Assembly (NCBI GenBank): GCA_014896485.1
Contig: JADBKH010000019.1
Span: forward strand, 1-38,893
Direction: 5' to 3'
Source: Bacillota bacterium
Lineage (GTDB): Bacteria; Bacillota; Bacilli; Bu12
DNA length: 38,893 bases
Shown here: piece after piece, positions 8,255 to 17,202 of the stretch
How positions within the stretch are numbered: position 1 is the first letter of the stretch
Layout: every line of letters begins with the position of its first letter
Notes under the pieces: model-generated
The model's database searches: none
The model's input: the letters and a program-made list of their open reading frames with translations, nothing else
Told to the model about the DNA's origin: nothing
Made by a program: the position numbers and the translations under genes

Positions 8255-9766
8255 GTGGGAATCCATCACATTCTTACGGATGATGACGTGCGTTTCCGTG
8301 CTCCCAATCCTCACTACGCTTGGAGACCGGAGTGGGGAGGACCGCTGTTGTCACCATGGGCCTACCTTCAACGGTTTTGCTACGCCAATTGCCTCACAGA
8401 GAAGCAGATGTATGAGGCACTGGGCCGAGACGGAGAGAGGGCGCCTTATAAGTCGGAAGTAAATAGACGGGACTTGATCGGTCTGGCTGGCTTTGTCGAT
8501 GACAAAGTCCGAAGCGTGTTTGGCGTGTCCTTCGCCGAGAACAACGAACGGTTCGCCCACACCGTGCTGGGTATGGTCTGGAATGACACGGCCACAAAAC
8601 TCCGGCAATTTCTTCGCCCGGAACTGTCATATTGTCCGGAGTGCGTGCAATTGGGGTTCCATAGCTATCTCCACCAGTTGCGCGGGCTCAGCGTGTGCCC
8701 GTTTCATGGCGTTCCACTCCAGCACGCTTGCCCCAGTTGCAGGCAAACCTTCTCGTATGCCGTGGGATACAAGGAGTTTCGTCAGCCGTTCACGTGCCGG
8801 TGTGGGTATTTCTTTCTCAGGGGGAAGGAAACAGGTCTTTGGGACGTACAGAATTGGGCAGCCCACCAGGAGTTCTCGATCCAACATCCGGCACTATTGC
8901 GACTACTGTCGTGGAATCCGAGCGAGGGTTACATAATGACCTATCCCGTAGACGGGACGTTCGATTATCCGTTGGAATACTTGGCGGACATGACTACCCT
9001 AGCTCTCTCCGATCGGACGCCTACGACCGGACGTTTGTCACGGTTTGGATCGCCGGTTTCGGACTCATGGAATGGATGCGAAAGCTGTACCGACGCGCAG
9101 ACGGACGATTGCATTGTAAAGGTTTTGGAAGGTGACAGCACTCTTAGCGGGATCGCCAAGTCGGTTGCGAAATGTCTACTGCGGTACGTGCGCCGCAGTA
9201 TGGTTCGCTCGGGTCACAGGAGAATGTGCCTGGTCGAGGGGTTTCGCATCGAGCCCTCTCATTCCCGTTGGGTGTACTGTGTGCTGGGTGAAGCCTACGA
9301 ACATTTCAAAGTCAAAGACGAATTTCGCCGGATACCCCAATACTGGATCGTTGAGAACGGCGTCGAGAATTTGATGGCATTCGTGAAGCACGTGGAGCCG
9401 ATTGGCATCAGCAGTAAGGCGGGAGGGAGGGAATTGTTTCGTTTCTGCGTGTCGCTGTGCAAGTCCGGCGTTGACATCCAAAGCTCCATGTTTCGTTGGA
9501 TTTTTGCGCATCTGTACGGGTATGAGGCAGCGAAACGGTGGACCGGCTGGGTCAAAGCCGAAGTTGCGGAGCGGCAACGCGCGACGCATTATACGAGGCA
9601 TTACAGGAAATGGGTGCAATCAGGACCGTATCCCGTACGTGCATTCGTGCGAGTCTTTCCGCAAGACCCTAGTTCTTGTGTGATTTGGTTCCCCGAGTAT
9701 CCGTGTGTCTCCTCGACTTTGAACACCGAGAATCCGCATTACCCTTGGATGTCTCAGAACTCGTGA
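8255..9766 (+). CDS. tniQ: TniQ/TnsD-family target-site selector
   Basis: TniQ-family proteins choose the target site for Tn7-like elements and recruit TnsC. The 503-residue product has the typical zinc-finger layout: CPEC at 127-130, H140, CPFH at 148-151, CPSC at 159-162, then CRC at 181-183. The N-terminal part (PLLSPWAYLQRFCYANCL) matches the TniQ domain start, and the long variable C-terminal half would be the DNA-recognition part, as in TnsD. I chose GTG 8255 because GGGGGGAAGG lies just upstream, overlapping the tnsC end; a longer frame from 8189 would run inside tnsC. No lesion is visible. Its sequence preference is unknown, but the right end of the element lies in a kdpB gene. Confidence 0.82.
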   Translation: MGIHHILTDDDVRFRAPNPHYAWRPEWGGPLLSPWAYLQRFCYANCLTEKQMYEALGRDGERAPYKSEVNRRDLIGLAGFVDDKVRSVFGVSFAENNERFAHTVLGMVWNDTATKLRQFLRPELSYCPECVQLGFHSYLHQLRGLSVCPFHGVPLQHACPSCRQTFSYAVGYKEFRQPFTCRCGYFFLRGKETGLWDVQNWAAHQEFSIQHPALLRLLSWNPSEGYIMTYPVDGTFDYPLEYLADMTTLALSDRTPTTGRLSRFGSPVSDSWNGCESCTDAQTDDCIVKVLEGDSTLSGIAKSVAKCLLRYVRRSMVRSGHRRMCLVEGFRIEPSHSRWVYCVLGEAYEHFKVKDEFRRIPQYWIVENGVENLMAFVKHVEPIGISSKAGGRELFRFCVSLCKSGVDIQSSMFRWIFAHLYGYEAAKRWTGWVKAEVAERQRATHYTRHYRKWVQSGPYPVRAFVRVFPQDPSSCVIWFPEYPCVSSTLNTENPHYPWMSQNS

Positions 9767-10090
9767 CAGTGTGGTCATGTGATTGCGCTTGCGAACGCAC
9801 TATCGGTCGTCCACATGATGAGGAGCTAAATCATTCATTCAACATACAGGAAAATCTTAACTATTACATGTACATGCTTGCATTCTCTTGCATGCTCTAC
9901 AACGTACGCACTGTTCTGTCCGAAGGTCCAAAACTTTTTCCAGTTGTCCGCGACAAAACCGATACTATGTTGTCCTTTTTCCGCGAATATGCCGATACTC
10001 TGTTGTCCAGGAATCGCGGCGTTCGACCCGGAAAACGAGAAAGCCGATATTCTTTTGTCCTGAAAGCCGATACTTTTTTGTCCTTGGACA
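9767..10090. repeat. Right end of Tn7-like element with transposase-binding repeats
   Basis: Non-coding stretch after tniQ. Four clear copies of an 18-bp site (consensus GCCGATAYTNTKTTGTCC) lie at 9959-9975, 9991-10008, 10043-10060 and 10066-10083. Weaker matches occur near 9908-9920 and 9941-9950. All have the same orientation, and spacing is tightest at the outer edge, as in Tn7 right ends where TnsB sites overlap or abut. The element ends TTGGACA at 10090; read from outside inward it starts TGTCCAAGGACA. Confidence 0.75.
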
Positions 10091-10092
10091 TG

Positions 10093-10574
10093 ATTGTACC
10101 CGTCTTATCAAGAATCAACGTATTTACATCCCCGGCAGCCTCGACCGCTTTACCGGACTTGGCTATTACGTTGAATCGGATAACGCGATCCATCCCGGCA
10201 ATTCCGATAGCACTTAATAAAGCACCAATTGTCGTTGGGATAAGACAAACCAACAACGCGATAAGGGTCGCGATATCAATGTTTCCACCGACATAGCGAG
10301 CAATTGGATCAAGCGTGTCAACGACAATTAAGAAAGTTAGTGTGAGCCCAGCCAAAAGAACAGATAATGCCAATTCGTTAGGTGTCTTTTGTCGGCTAAC
10401 TCCTTCCACCAAACCGATCATCTTGTCGAGAAACGATTCTCCGGGGTCCGCCGTAACACGAACCACCAGTTCATCTGACAGAAGCTTTGTTCCACCAGTG
10501 ACGGAACTGAATTCACCACCAGCTCCCCGGATTACAGGTGCCGATTCACCGGTAATCGCGGATTCGTCTACACT
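10093..10574 (-). pseudogene. kdpB: Internal fragment of a second KdpB
   Basis: On the minus strand the translation runs from [14 protein letters not shown] through [38 protein letters not shown] and [16 protein letters not shown] to [11 protein letters not shown], all diagnostic of KdpB. It stops at the phosphorylation motif DKTGTI, where the transposon right end begins. The open frame continues into the transposon repeats but is no longer KdpB. The N-terminal third is also missing: similarity fades upstream of SVDES at about 10574. Only about 160 of roughly 680 residues remain. It is antisense to the kdpD-kdpE genes beside it, so rearrangement must have occurred. It is more AT-rich than the housekeeping block, similar to kdpDE. 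Confidence 0.88.
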
Positions 10575-10778
10575 ATACGTTTGAGGCTGGCTCTCGCACT
10601 GAACCGCCTAAAAGGACTTTGACTCACAGATATTACAGAGATGATTGTAGGTCGAATTCGTGTCAAAATGCCGTTGAGATATGCCATCTGGGTGTAAAAA
10701 GATCGTAAAAATGGAGGACACAGAGGCTTCGGCAGAGCTATAAATCAGGTATTCCTCTAATCGAATGGAGTTAGTAGC

Positions 10779-12404
10779 ATGAAGCAAACAACATCTTTTA
10801 GACCAAAATGGCGTGTACTGACTTCCCACGTCATTCCTTTGGTCCCCGAAACAATTATGGATGGGGCTGACATCGAACCAAACCGCTTTGTACCATATTT
10901 GGTCGCATCGATTATGGTTTTCGGGTTGACTGTTATCTTCTGGAACTCCCAATATGCGTTCACGCCGGTCAACATTGCTCTTTTATACCTTTTGCCGGTA
11001 CTCGTCACAGCGGTCCGTTGGGGACTGTGGCCATCTGTTTATGCCGCCGGTATAGGAGTGATTTCCTTTGATTTTTTCTTCGTTCCACCAATATTTGCCT
11101 TTACAGTTAGAGATATGAGGTATTTGATTTCTTTCGCTGTGTATTTGGCAGTTGCCATATTTACCGCTAGCTTGGCAGTTCAATTACGACAACGCTTCGA
11201 GGAAGCAAAAGCTCGTGAAGCCATTACGTCCGCCATGTATACTTTAAGCACTCAGGTGGCCGCAGCGAGGGACTTAGATGCCGTCTTGCACGAAATTGTC
11301 CATCACGCCTCCAGAACTTTTGGCTTGTCTACCGCAATTGTGCTGCCGGACACAGCGGGGCAACTGACTGTAAGGGTACAGCATGGAATTAAGTCAACCA
11401 ATGAACCAGATATTATCGAACCCAGAATATTACGTTGGGTGTACGAGCATGGAAAAATGGCCGGTTACGGAACAAATACTCACAGGGATAACTCGTTGCT
11501 ATACGTACCTTTGAAAACCGAATCAAAGATCCATGGAGTAATGTGCATCGCTGTCAAACAACAATCGGGAATTGGGAATGCAAACGACCTCATTCGAGTA
11601 GTCCAGGCTTTGGCTGGCCTCGCGTCAGTATTTATCGCGCGTATTCATTTCGAAGAAGAAGCAAAACTTGCCCATTTAGCGGCAGAGTCAGAACGATTGC
11701 GTACAGCCCTATTGGATTCCATTTCACATGAATTACGTACGCCACTAGCCACAATCATTGGCTCCGTTACAGGAATGATAGAGGGCGCAGGCGTTCTTTC
11801 TGCCACAGACCAACATGAATTGCTGCTCACCGTTCGGGAAGGCGCAATGCGAATGAACCGCCTCGTCACAAACCTCCTAGGAATGGTTCGTCTCGAAAGC
11901 GGCATGCTCCGCTTGAACAAGAAATGGTGTGACATCTCAGATATCGTCGGAGTTGCACTAAGTCAGGTACAGGATTCCTTACAAAATCGAGCGGTGGAGC
12001 TAAACTTGCAAGGTAACTTACCCGCAATTGCGGTGGACGATGTACTGATCGAACAGGTACTGGTTAATCTGCTTAGCAACGCCGTCAAATATTCACCCGA
12101 TGGCAGCCCAATTCGTCTTGATGTCTTAGAATACGATGGAGTTCTCACTATGCGGATTCGAGACTGGGGCATAGGCATCGCTCCGGATGAGGTGGACAAG
12201 ATCTTTGACAAATTCTACCGCACAAATGCTGGAAGAAGCATTCCTGGTACTGGTCTTGGATTAGCTATTTGTAAAGGTATAATTCAGGCACACGGTGGCG
12301 AAATTTTCGCCAGGGGTGCAGAGGATGTAGGCACTATTGTTACGATTCGACTTCCTGTTGGTGACATGCCGGAACTTCCACACGATTCGATGAGTTTAGA
12401 GTAA
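10779..12404 (+). CDS. kdpD: KdpD-type histidine kinase lacking the N-terminal sensor half
   Basis: A 541-residue sensor kinase equal to the C-terminal half of KdpD: four hydrophobic segments (about residues 41-57, 65-80, 85-105, 115-133; the DUF4118 membrane domain), a GAF-like region (about 160-285), then the kinase. The phospho-accepting histidine is H317 in SISHELRTPL. The N box is LLSNAVKYSPDG, G1 is DWGIGIAPDEVDKIFDKFYR and G2 is GTGLGLAICKG. Normal KdpD is about 900 residues; the KdpD/USP half is absent, and the 32-residue N-terminus does not contain it. GGAG at 10767-10770 supports the ATG. It would phosphorylate KdpE, encoded 14 bases downstream. The split from 1536-3809 suggests signalling in trans (inference). 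Confidence 0.92.
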   Translation: MKQTTSFRPKWRVLTSHVIPLVPETIMDGADIEPNRFVPYLVASIMVFGLTVIFWNSQYAFTPVNIALLYLLPVLVTAVRWGLWPSVYAAGIGVISFDFFFVPPIFAFTVRDMRYLISFAVYLAVAIFTASLAVQLRQRFEEAKAREAITSAMYTLSTQVAAARDLDAVLHEIVHHASRTFGLSTAIVLPDTAGQLTVRVQHGIKSTNEPDIIEPRILRWVYEHGKMAGYGTNTHRDNSLLYVPLKTESKIHGVMCIAVKQQSGIGNANDLIRVVQALAGLASVFIARIHFEEEAKLAHLAAESERLRTALLDSISHELRTPLATIIGSVTGMIEGAGVLSATDQHELLLTVREGAMRMNRLVTNLLGMVRLESGMLRLNKKWCDISDIVGVALSQVQDSLQNRAVELNLQGNLPAIAVDDVLIEQVLVNLLSNAVKYSPDGSPIRLDVLEYDGVLTMRIRDWGIGIAPDEVDKIFDKFYRTNAGRSIPGTGLGLAICKGIIQAHGGEIFARGAEDVGTIVTIRLPVGDMPELPHDSMSLE

Positions 12405-12418
12405 GGGGCAACTTTATC

Positions 12419-13111
12419 ATGGGTGCAAAAATATTAATTGTAGATGATGAGCCACAAATTCGGAAATTGCTGCGCGTAACCTTGCAGGCCCACGGGTTCA
12501 CGACAATAGAAGCGGCAACGGGACAAGATGGTATCATTCAGGCAGGCATGATAAGACCCGATTTGATCATTCTGGACTTGGGACTACCCGATATGGATGG
12601 CACGAAAGCATTATCTCAAATACGTGAATGGTCTGTCGTGCCCATCATTGTAGTAACCGTACGTGATGACGAAGAAGGAAAAGTGTATGCCCTTGACCAC
12701 GGTGCGGATGATTACGTCACCAAACCATTCGGAATGAGTGAATTGATGGCTCGAATTCGTACGGCTCTTCGCCACGTCGCAAACCAACCAGACGAACCAG
12801 TACTGAAAATAGGAAAATTAACCATTGACTTAGCTCGTAGGATTGTGGAGCGAGATGGCCAACCTGTTAGGCTCACTCCAACGGAGTATGACCTTCTAAA
12901 GACAATGGCGACAAACGCAGGTCGGGTCATGACACATCGGCAATTGTTTCAACAAGTTTGGAAGGGACAAAATTACGAAACCGCGGACCACTATTTACGC
13001 GTATACATCGGACATCTGAGAAAGAAAATTGAAGATAACCCCGCACAGCCAAACCTCATCATCACAGAACCTGGGGTTGGGTATAGACTTGTCATTCCGA
13101 GTGAATCTTAA
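12419..13111 (+). CDS. kdpE: KdpE response regulator (OmpR family)
   Basis: A 230-residue cytoplasmic two-component regulator that activates kdp transcription on potassium limitation. The receiver domain has acidic residues D9-D10, phospho-acceptor D53 in LIILDLGLPDMDG and the conserved lysine in TKPFGMSEL. The winged-helix domain (about 130-228) has LTPTEYDLLKTMATNAGRVMTHRQLFQQVWK and the C-terminal GVGYRL. It starts 14 bases after kdpD with a GTAAGGGGC ribosome site, so the pair is an operon. It appears intact. Confidence 0.95.
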   Translation: MGAKILIVDDEPQIRKLLRVTLQAHGFTTIEAATGQDGIIQAGMIRPDLIILDLGLPDMDGTKALSQIREWSVVPIIVVTVRDDEEGKVYALDHGADDYVTKPFGMSELMARIRTALRHVANQPDEPVLKIGKLTIDLARRIVERDGQPVRLTPTEYDLLKTMATNAGRVMTHRQLFQQVWKGQNYETADHYLRVYIGHLRKKIEDNPAQPNLIITEPGVGYRLVIPSES

Positions 13112-13182
13112 ACTGATGTGACTCAGGAACATAGAAGCACGCCGGTTAACGACGGTTTTCATTTGCTTTTAGAAGGGCCCGC

Positions 13183-13658
13183 AACGAGATCAAGTCCGAA
13201 ATGTGGTGTAAATTCGTCCTTCTGCAGTCTCAGTGTGAAATCAGCGAATTGGACTCACTTTTGAGGCTGGCTTCTTGTGCTCTTCACGCCATGCAAAGTA
13301 TTCCTTCATGTCGAGGTATTTGTGTCCCGACTGCCACTTCTCGTCCATCTCCATCAACAACGCACCAATCAAGCGCATGACGGAATTGCGATTGGGATAG
13401 ATGCGAATGACTCGGTCTCGTCGGCGTATCTCCTCGTTGAGCCGCTCCATGCCATTGGTCGTCCGTAGACGCTTCCTGTAGCGTTCTGGCAAACACAAGA
13501 CCGCTGTAATGTCATCAAATCCATTTTCGAGAACCTGAATCGATTTGGGTGCTTTCTCGCTGTAATTCGAGACGACCTGATTCATCAGCAACCGTGCTGT
13601 CTCTACATCAGGGGCATCCAGAATTGCCCGCACTTTTCCGTACAGTTCTTCATGCAAA
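13183..13658 (-). mobile_element. IS256-family element, 3' remnant
   Basis: The remnant contains the transposase C-terminus and, downstream of it (13183-13215 on the plus strand), a terminus-like stretch. Read on the minus strand this is GAATTTACACCACATTTCGG followed by ACTTGATC, similar to ends of IS256-family elements. Its 5' side is cut at 13658/13659 by the left end of an IS3-family element. The exact outer end is approximate. Confidence 0.65.
13241..13658 (-). pseudogene. IS256 (mutator-type) transposase, C-terminal fragment
   Basis: About 139 residues from LHEELYGKVRAILDAPDVET to the stop, including the family block RKRLRTTNGMERLNEEIRRRDRVIRIYPN and MRLIGALLMEMDEKW. Complete IS256 transposases are about 390-410 residues, so roughly the first 260 (with two catalytic aspartates) are missing. 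The reading frame extends a little beyond 13658, but those residues belong to the adjacent IS3-type end. Not functional. Confidence 0.85.
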
Positions 13659-14003
13659 TGTATAGTGGACCCAGGAATTTGAACCACAGAAAGGGGATCG
13701 GTTAAGCTACACTCAGCTTATGAGAAAACACTATACCGCATCATTCAAAGCACAAGTCGTGTTGGAGTTGCTCAAGGAAGAGAAATCTATCAGCGAGATT
13801 GCCTCGGAGTACGGTGTTCATCCGACCATGCTCCATCGGTGGAAGAATACGGCTGTGGATAACATGTCCTGCCTGTTCGAGGACGAGGGCAAGAACAGTG
13901 CTGCCGCCCTTAAGAGAGAACACGAGAAGGAGACTACTCAGCTTTATTCAAAGATCGGCAAACTAACCACTCAACTGGAGTGGCTCAAAAAAAGCTGGCA
14001 TCG
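13659..14003 (+). mobile_element. IS3-family element, left-end remnant
   Basis: The remnant begins TGTATAGTGGACCC, an IS3-family-like terminus, directly at the point where the IS256 transposase is cut. It contains orfA and is truncated at 14003/14004 by the left terminal repeat of the three-gene transposon. orfB (the DDE domain) is absent from the window. Confidence 0.65.
13720..14003 (+). pseudogene. IS3-family OrfA, 3' end cut
   Basis: The product begins MRKHYTASFKAQVVLELLKEE and has the helix-turn-helix ISEIASEYGVHPTMLHRWK followed by a coiled-coil-like segment ending LTTQLEWLKK, typical of OrfA. A run of seven A residues followed by G (13987-13994) lies where IS3 elements use -1 frameshifting to make OrfAB. 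Within a few codons the sequence enters the next transposon, so no OrfB is joined. The open frame continues to 14031, but its last nine residues are foreign. Confidence 0.82.
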
Positions 14004-14028
14004 TGTAGTCGCTCACGCTGCTTGGCGG
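14004..14028 (+). repeat. Left terminal inverted repeat
   Basis: TGTAGT followed by CGCTCACGCTGCTTGGCGG. It matches the inverted copy at 17203-17227 in the TGT terminus and 18 of 19 core bases. Confidence 0.8.
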
Positions 14029-14127
14029 TAATTTTCTCACCGTCATCGGCGTGAGCACTGTACCGTCAGTCCGTCATCGTAGTGGTCGTCGTGCCGTCAA
14101 TCATGGTAGGTGTAGCAGAGCAGCCGG

Positions 14128-14949
14128 TCATCCGGCCGCCCCTCGTTGCCGCTCTTGGTCTGCCAGCACCCGCTGGACGTGTGCGTCTTCTACGACGTCA
14201 CTGTCTTTCGCTGCTGCGTCGTACAGGGCCTGTAGGCAGATTTGGTTCACCACCCGTGGAATCCCTCGACTGGCCCCGTAAATCAGGTGCAAAGTGCTGT
14301 CCGTAAACGCCGGCGCTTGCTGCCCGGTCAATCGAATCTGGTGGCGGATGTATTCAGCCGTCTCTTCTCTGCTCATTCCATGTAAGTGGTACACCATTTC
14401 AATCCGTTGCGAAATCGCCTCATACTTCTTGAGTCGCAACTTCCGTCGCAACTCTGGCTGTCCAACCAATATCAACGGGAACAGGGACATGGCGTCCATC
14501 CTCTGGTTACGGACGAACCTGAGTTCCTGCAGCATCTCATCGGAAATATCCTGTGCCTCATCGATCACCACAGCCCACCGTCTTTCGCCGGCAAGTCCAC
14601 CGGCCTGGACCCGTTCGTTCCAAAGCTTCCTCGCACAGCTCACGGAGAAGGGGTTCGCCTCTCCTAGATATGAGAGAAGCTCTCCGTAAAACTCCTTTGG
14701 GCGCAGACCTGGTACACAAATGTAGACGGGGAGTCACTTCATCTGATCGAGTCCACCAATCAGTCGGCGAATGAGTGTCGACTTCCCGCTGCCTACTTCA
14801 CCGGTTAGCAGCCCCAGTGCGTTTTGCTCAAGCACCCATTCCATCCGGGCCAAGGCTTCCCGGTGTCCAGCGGTCTCGTAACATTCGTCTCTCTCCACAT
14901 CCCGTCGAAACGGCAGCTTTTCAAATCCCCATTTCTCCTGCGGCGTCAC
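14128..14949 (-). pseudogene. Transposition ATPase (TniB/ExeA/TnsC type) with internal stop
   Basis: A 273-codon gene encoding the AAA ATPase that normally activates the adjacent transposase. Walker A is GEVGSGKST in the first segment (14949-14737) and Walker B is RWAVVIDEAQDI in the second, followed by FPLILVGQPELRRKL, a sensor-like motif. Both parts are in one frame, separated by TGA at 14734-14736 (...GGLDQMK then LPVYICVPG...), so a single nonsense change breaks it. The ATG overlaps the transposase stop by four bases (ATGA), indicating an operon. It could work only by readthrough or restart. Confidence 0.82.
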
Positions 14950-16331
14950 TTGGATTCACCACGCTTTGTCTCCGAGAATCGCAGCGGGGATTCCTCGACT
15001 GCAGCCTGCTTGCGTCGGTTTTTCACCGCTTGGAAGAAGGAGACATGCTCTGTGGTTACTTTGTCGCTCTTCACCGTCGAGGCAACCCTGCGGTCATAAC
15101 GGCGGGTCAGATCCACGGGCTTCGCATTGGACCATCGTTTGTCCTCAAACCAGACTTGGATCACCGAAAGGTCAAACGGGTCGTAACGCAGCGTCACCTT
15201 CTGTCTAGCCAGGTCAGCATCCACCTCGTAGGTGTTGCCCATCAGGGAAACACAAGTGGCTTTGTCTGCTGTACGTTCTTCCTCCCACAGAAAGATCTCT
15301 GTCAGTTCCGCCTCAGAAACCCGTTTGGGCACCCGGTTGCTGCTTGCAGCTCTTTCTTTTGTCGGCGTTCCAGTGCTGCCATGCTTGCGCAGGTGGTAAT
15401 ACCCGTCCACCCAGGCCCAGAACGCTTCATTCAACTCGACAAGCCTCCGGATATGTCCCGCTTCCACTTGCTCATACGCTTCGGGAATGAAGCTTGTATC
15501 GAGGAATCGGAATATCCGTTCAATTTTTCCACGGCCAGCAGGACGGTAGGCTTTGCTATGCGACAGATGAATCCCCAGCCTTCCGCAGATGCGTTTCAAA
15601 TGCTGGGACGAGAAAACCGCGCCGTTGTCCACGTACAGCCGTTCGGGGATGCCATACCGCAAGATCGCCTTTTTCAGGCTGTCTTCCAAGCGTGGCAGCT
15701 GTTCGTCCCAGTAGAACTGCCCGTGGACAATGAGCCTCGAGTAATCATCAGGGATGGCGAACAGAATCGTCTTTTTCTTACGTTCCGGATGGCTTGGATC
15801 AGGCAAGTACAGCGCATGCTTAAAATCCGCCTGCCACAGAACATGCACGTCTTCCGCCTCAAAGCGCCGGTATCCCCGGTCGTTGGAGCGAAGCAACTCT
15901 TTACGACTAACCCCTAAGCGACGCAAATGGCGGGCTAATGTACTCTGTGCCACTGTGCCTGGCTCCACAACACCGCTTGCCTCGAGCAGAAGGACAATCT
16001 GCTCTACGCTGCGCTCAGGACGTTCCTTGCGTAACGCCACCGCCTTCTGAATCACTTCGTCTGGCAACTGGTGGCGCCCTTTGTCGCTACGGGTCTTGGG
16101 CATGAGGGCTTCGTATCCGCCCTTGCGGTACGCCTCCAGCCACCGTTCCAGGGTTCGTACACTGAGTGTCGTTCTGGTGGTGCCGGGAATCACATAGGAT
16201 TGTTGTACCATCCGCTCAAAATAGGCACGCAGTTCCCCTGGAGACAACGGCGTTTGTCGACTCACAATGGGTGCAATCGTTCCGTATCGAAACGCCGCAA
16301 TCTCCTTCGCCAACTTCTTTCGGTCCACCAT
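14946..16331 (-). CDS. DDE transposase (Mu/TnsB/Tn552 type)
   Basis: A 461-residue transposase that would bind the terminal repeats and catalyse strand transfer. Helix-turn-helix segments occupy about residues 30-140 (TLSVRTLERWLEAYRKGG; STLARHLRRLGVSRKEL). The catalytic triad is D169 (LWQADFKHA), D235 (LYVDNGAVFS) and E271 (GRGKIERIF), a DD-35-E spacing. A Mu-type C-terminal beta-barrel follows (about 350-420: CVSLMGNTYEVDADLARQKVTLRYDPFD). ATG 16331 is chosen because GGAGAGAGGAG lies immediately upstream; the frame is open further back but has no ribosome site there. No lesion is seen. Its ATPase partner next door is broken. Confidence 0.88.
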   Translation of the reverse strand: MVDRKKLAKEIAAFRYGTIAPIVSRQTPLSPGELRAYFERMVQQSYVIPGTTRTTLSVRTLERWLEAYRKGGYEALMPKTRSDKGRHQLPDEVIQKAVALRKERPERSVEQIVLLLEASGVVEPGTVAQSTLARHLRRLGVSRKELLRSNDRGYRRFEAEDVHVLWQADFKHALYLPDPSHPERKKKTILFAIPDDYSRLIVHGQFYWDEQLPRLEDSLKKAILRYGIPERLYVDNGAVFSSQHLKRICGRLGIHLSHSKAYRPAGRGKIERIFRFLDTSFIPEAYEQVEAGHIRRLVELNEAFWAWVDGYYHLRKHGSTGTPTKERAASSNRVPKRVSEAELTEIFLWEEERTADKATCVSLMGNTYEVDADLARQKVTLRYDPFDLSVIQVWFEDKRWSNAKPVDLTRRYDRRVASTVKSDKVTTEHVSFFQAVKNRRKQAAVEESPLRFSETKRGESK

Positions 16332-16416
16332 ACCATCTCCTCTCTCCAGAATCGGTACAAGCCTATTCTCGGATGCGCGTGCCAACCTGTTCCATAGACA
16401 TACGCTGTGGGATCGG

Positions 16417-17022
16417 CTATGCCGTGCTGGTCGACTGTGACTGGCGGAGCCGGTACAGGCCGTGAAAGAGGCCAACATTCACTTTGCTTGGCGAAAGCTC
16501 CATCCAAATCTGCTGCCAGTACCGCAAACGCTGCGTTGGGCGGTTACGTCCCCTTGGCATACGGATGGTGGGATGGAGTGAGATCACATACTGCCAAAAC
16601 TGGCTGTCAAGTTTGTCCATATCCTCCTGCCAGCGCTTCATCCATCGCCATACAGTGCGGGCACAGAGCGGACCCACCGGAGCCGGTAGACGTTTGGCCG
16701 CTTCTTCCAAAGATTGTTCATCCGCCTTCGTGCACACAACCTCTTGGACATCCCAAGTGAAGCGCTCATAACGACCGACGAAGCTCGGCAACACGCTGCA
16801 GGTGTGTTTGCAGTCCGAATTTGCACAGCGGAACCGAAACACCCGAATGCGCCAAAGCTTCTCCTCTGCCCACACGTTCCGAACGTAGCAGCCATGACTG
16901 TGCAGGGTGGTACACCCGCAAAATTCGCATGACGGTGGACGCAACAAATCCAGGTTAGGAGCTTCACAAAATCGCAAATAGGACTCGACGTTCGGGAAGG
17001 GGATCGAATATGATAGAGACAT
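16417..17022 (-). CDS. Zinc-ribbon/HTH protein of the transposon (DUF6431-like)
   Basis: A 201-residue protein, first gene inside the right terminal repeat. It has two Cys pairs forming a zinc ribbon (CEFCGC near residue 32-36 and RCANSDCKHTC near 66-75), the segment SVLPSFVGRYERF, and a C-terminal helix-turn-helix (CARTVWRWMKRWQ). I believe it resembles the DUF6431 family often seen beside transposases, from memory. It may bind transposon ends or help choose targets, by analogy with zinc-finger TniQ proteins (inference). The ATG at 17022 follows AT-rich DNA with no strong ribosome site. The frame extends upstream into the terminal repeat, which is not coding. Confidence 0.68.
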   Translation of the reverse strand: MSLSYSIPFPNVESYLRFCEAPNLDLLRPPSCEFCGCTTLHSHGCYVRNVWAEEKLWRIRVFRFRCANSDCKHTCSVLPSFVGRYERFTWDVQEVVCTKADEQSLEEAAKRLPAPVGPLCARTVWRWMKRWQEDMDKLDSQFWQYVISLHPTIRMPRGRNRPTQRLRYWQQIWMELSPSKVNVGLFHGLYRLRQSQSTSTA

Positions 17023-17202
17023 AATCGAATATGGGCACGGGAAAACCGTGGCCTTGCAGAAGCAGAGACCGAGGCGGCCAAACCTTACGGTCTCTCTTCT
17101 TTTTCGCCTCCTGTCGATGATTGTCGGTACGATACAGATCGTCATACGACAATCACCGGGAAAACCCTCCGTCAACGAACACAACAAAAAACCGCTCATC
17201 CT

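Larger units (their letters stand above)
4429..10090. mobile_element. Tn7-like transposon (tnsA-tnsB-tnsC-tniQ), left boundary unknown
   Basis: Four same-strand genes in the Tn7 order: a TnsA-type endonuclease, a DDE transposase (TnsB), an AAA+ regulator (TnsC) and a TniQ/TnsD-type target selector. They are followed by a right end with repeated 17-18 bp sites finishing at 10090. The right-end complement begins TGTCC, matching the 5'-TGT terminus usual for Tn7-like ends. The left coordinate given is only the first gene; the true left end was not found. tnsB carries three lesions, so the element should be immobile unless helped in trans. No Cas genes or CRISPR array are present. Confidence 0.8.

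Noticed and set aside
9959-10083. Four regularly repeated 18-bp units could be a CRISPR array.
   Set aside because: Units are too short, spacings are irregular (5 to 34 bases), and their place at a transposon end fits transposase sites.
9897-10092. The antisense kdpB frame stays open to 9897 and could be a longer protein.
   Set aside because: After DKTGTI the residues come from the transposon repeats and show no KdpB similarity; the open frame is a by-product of the repeats.
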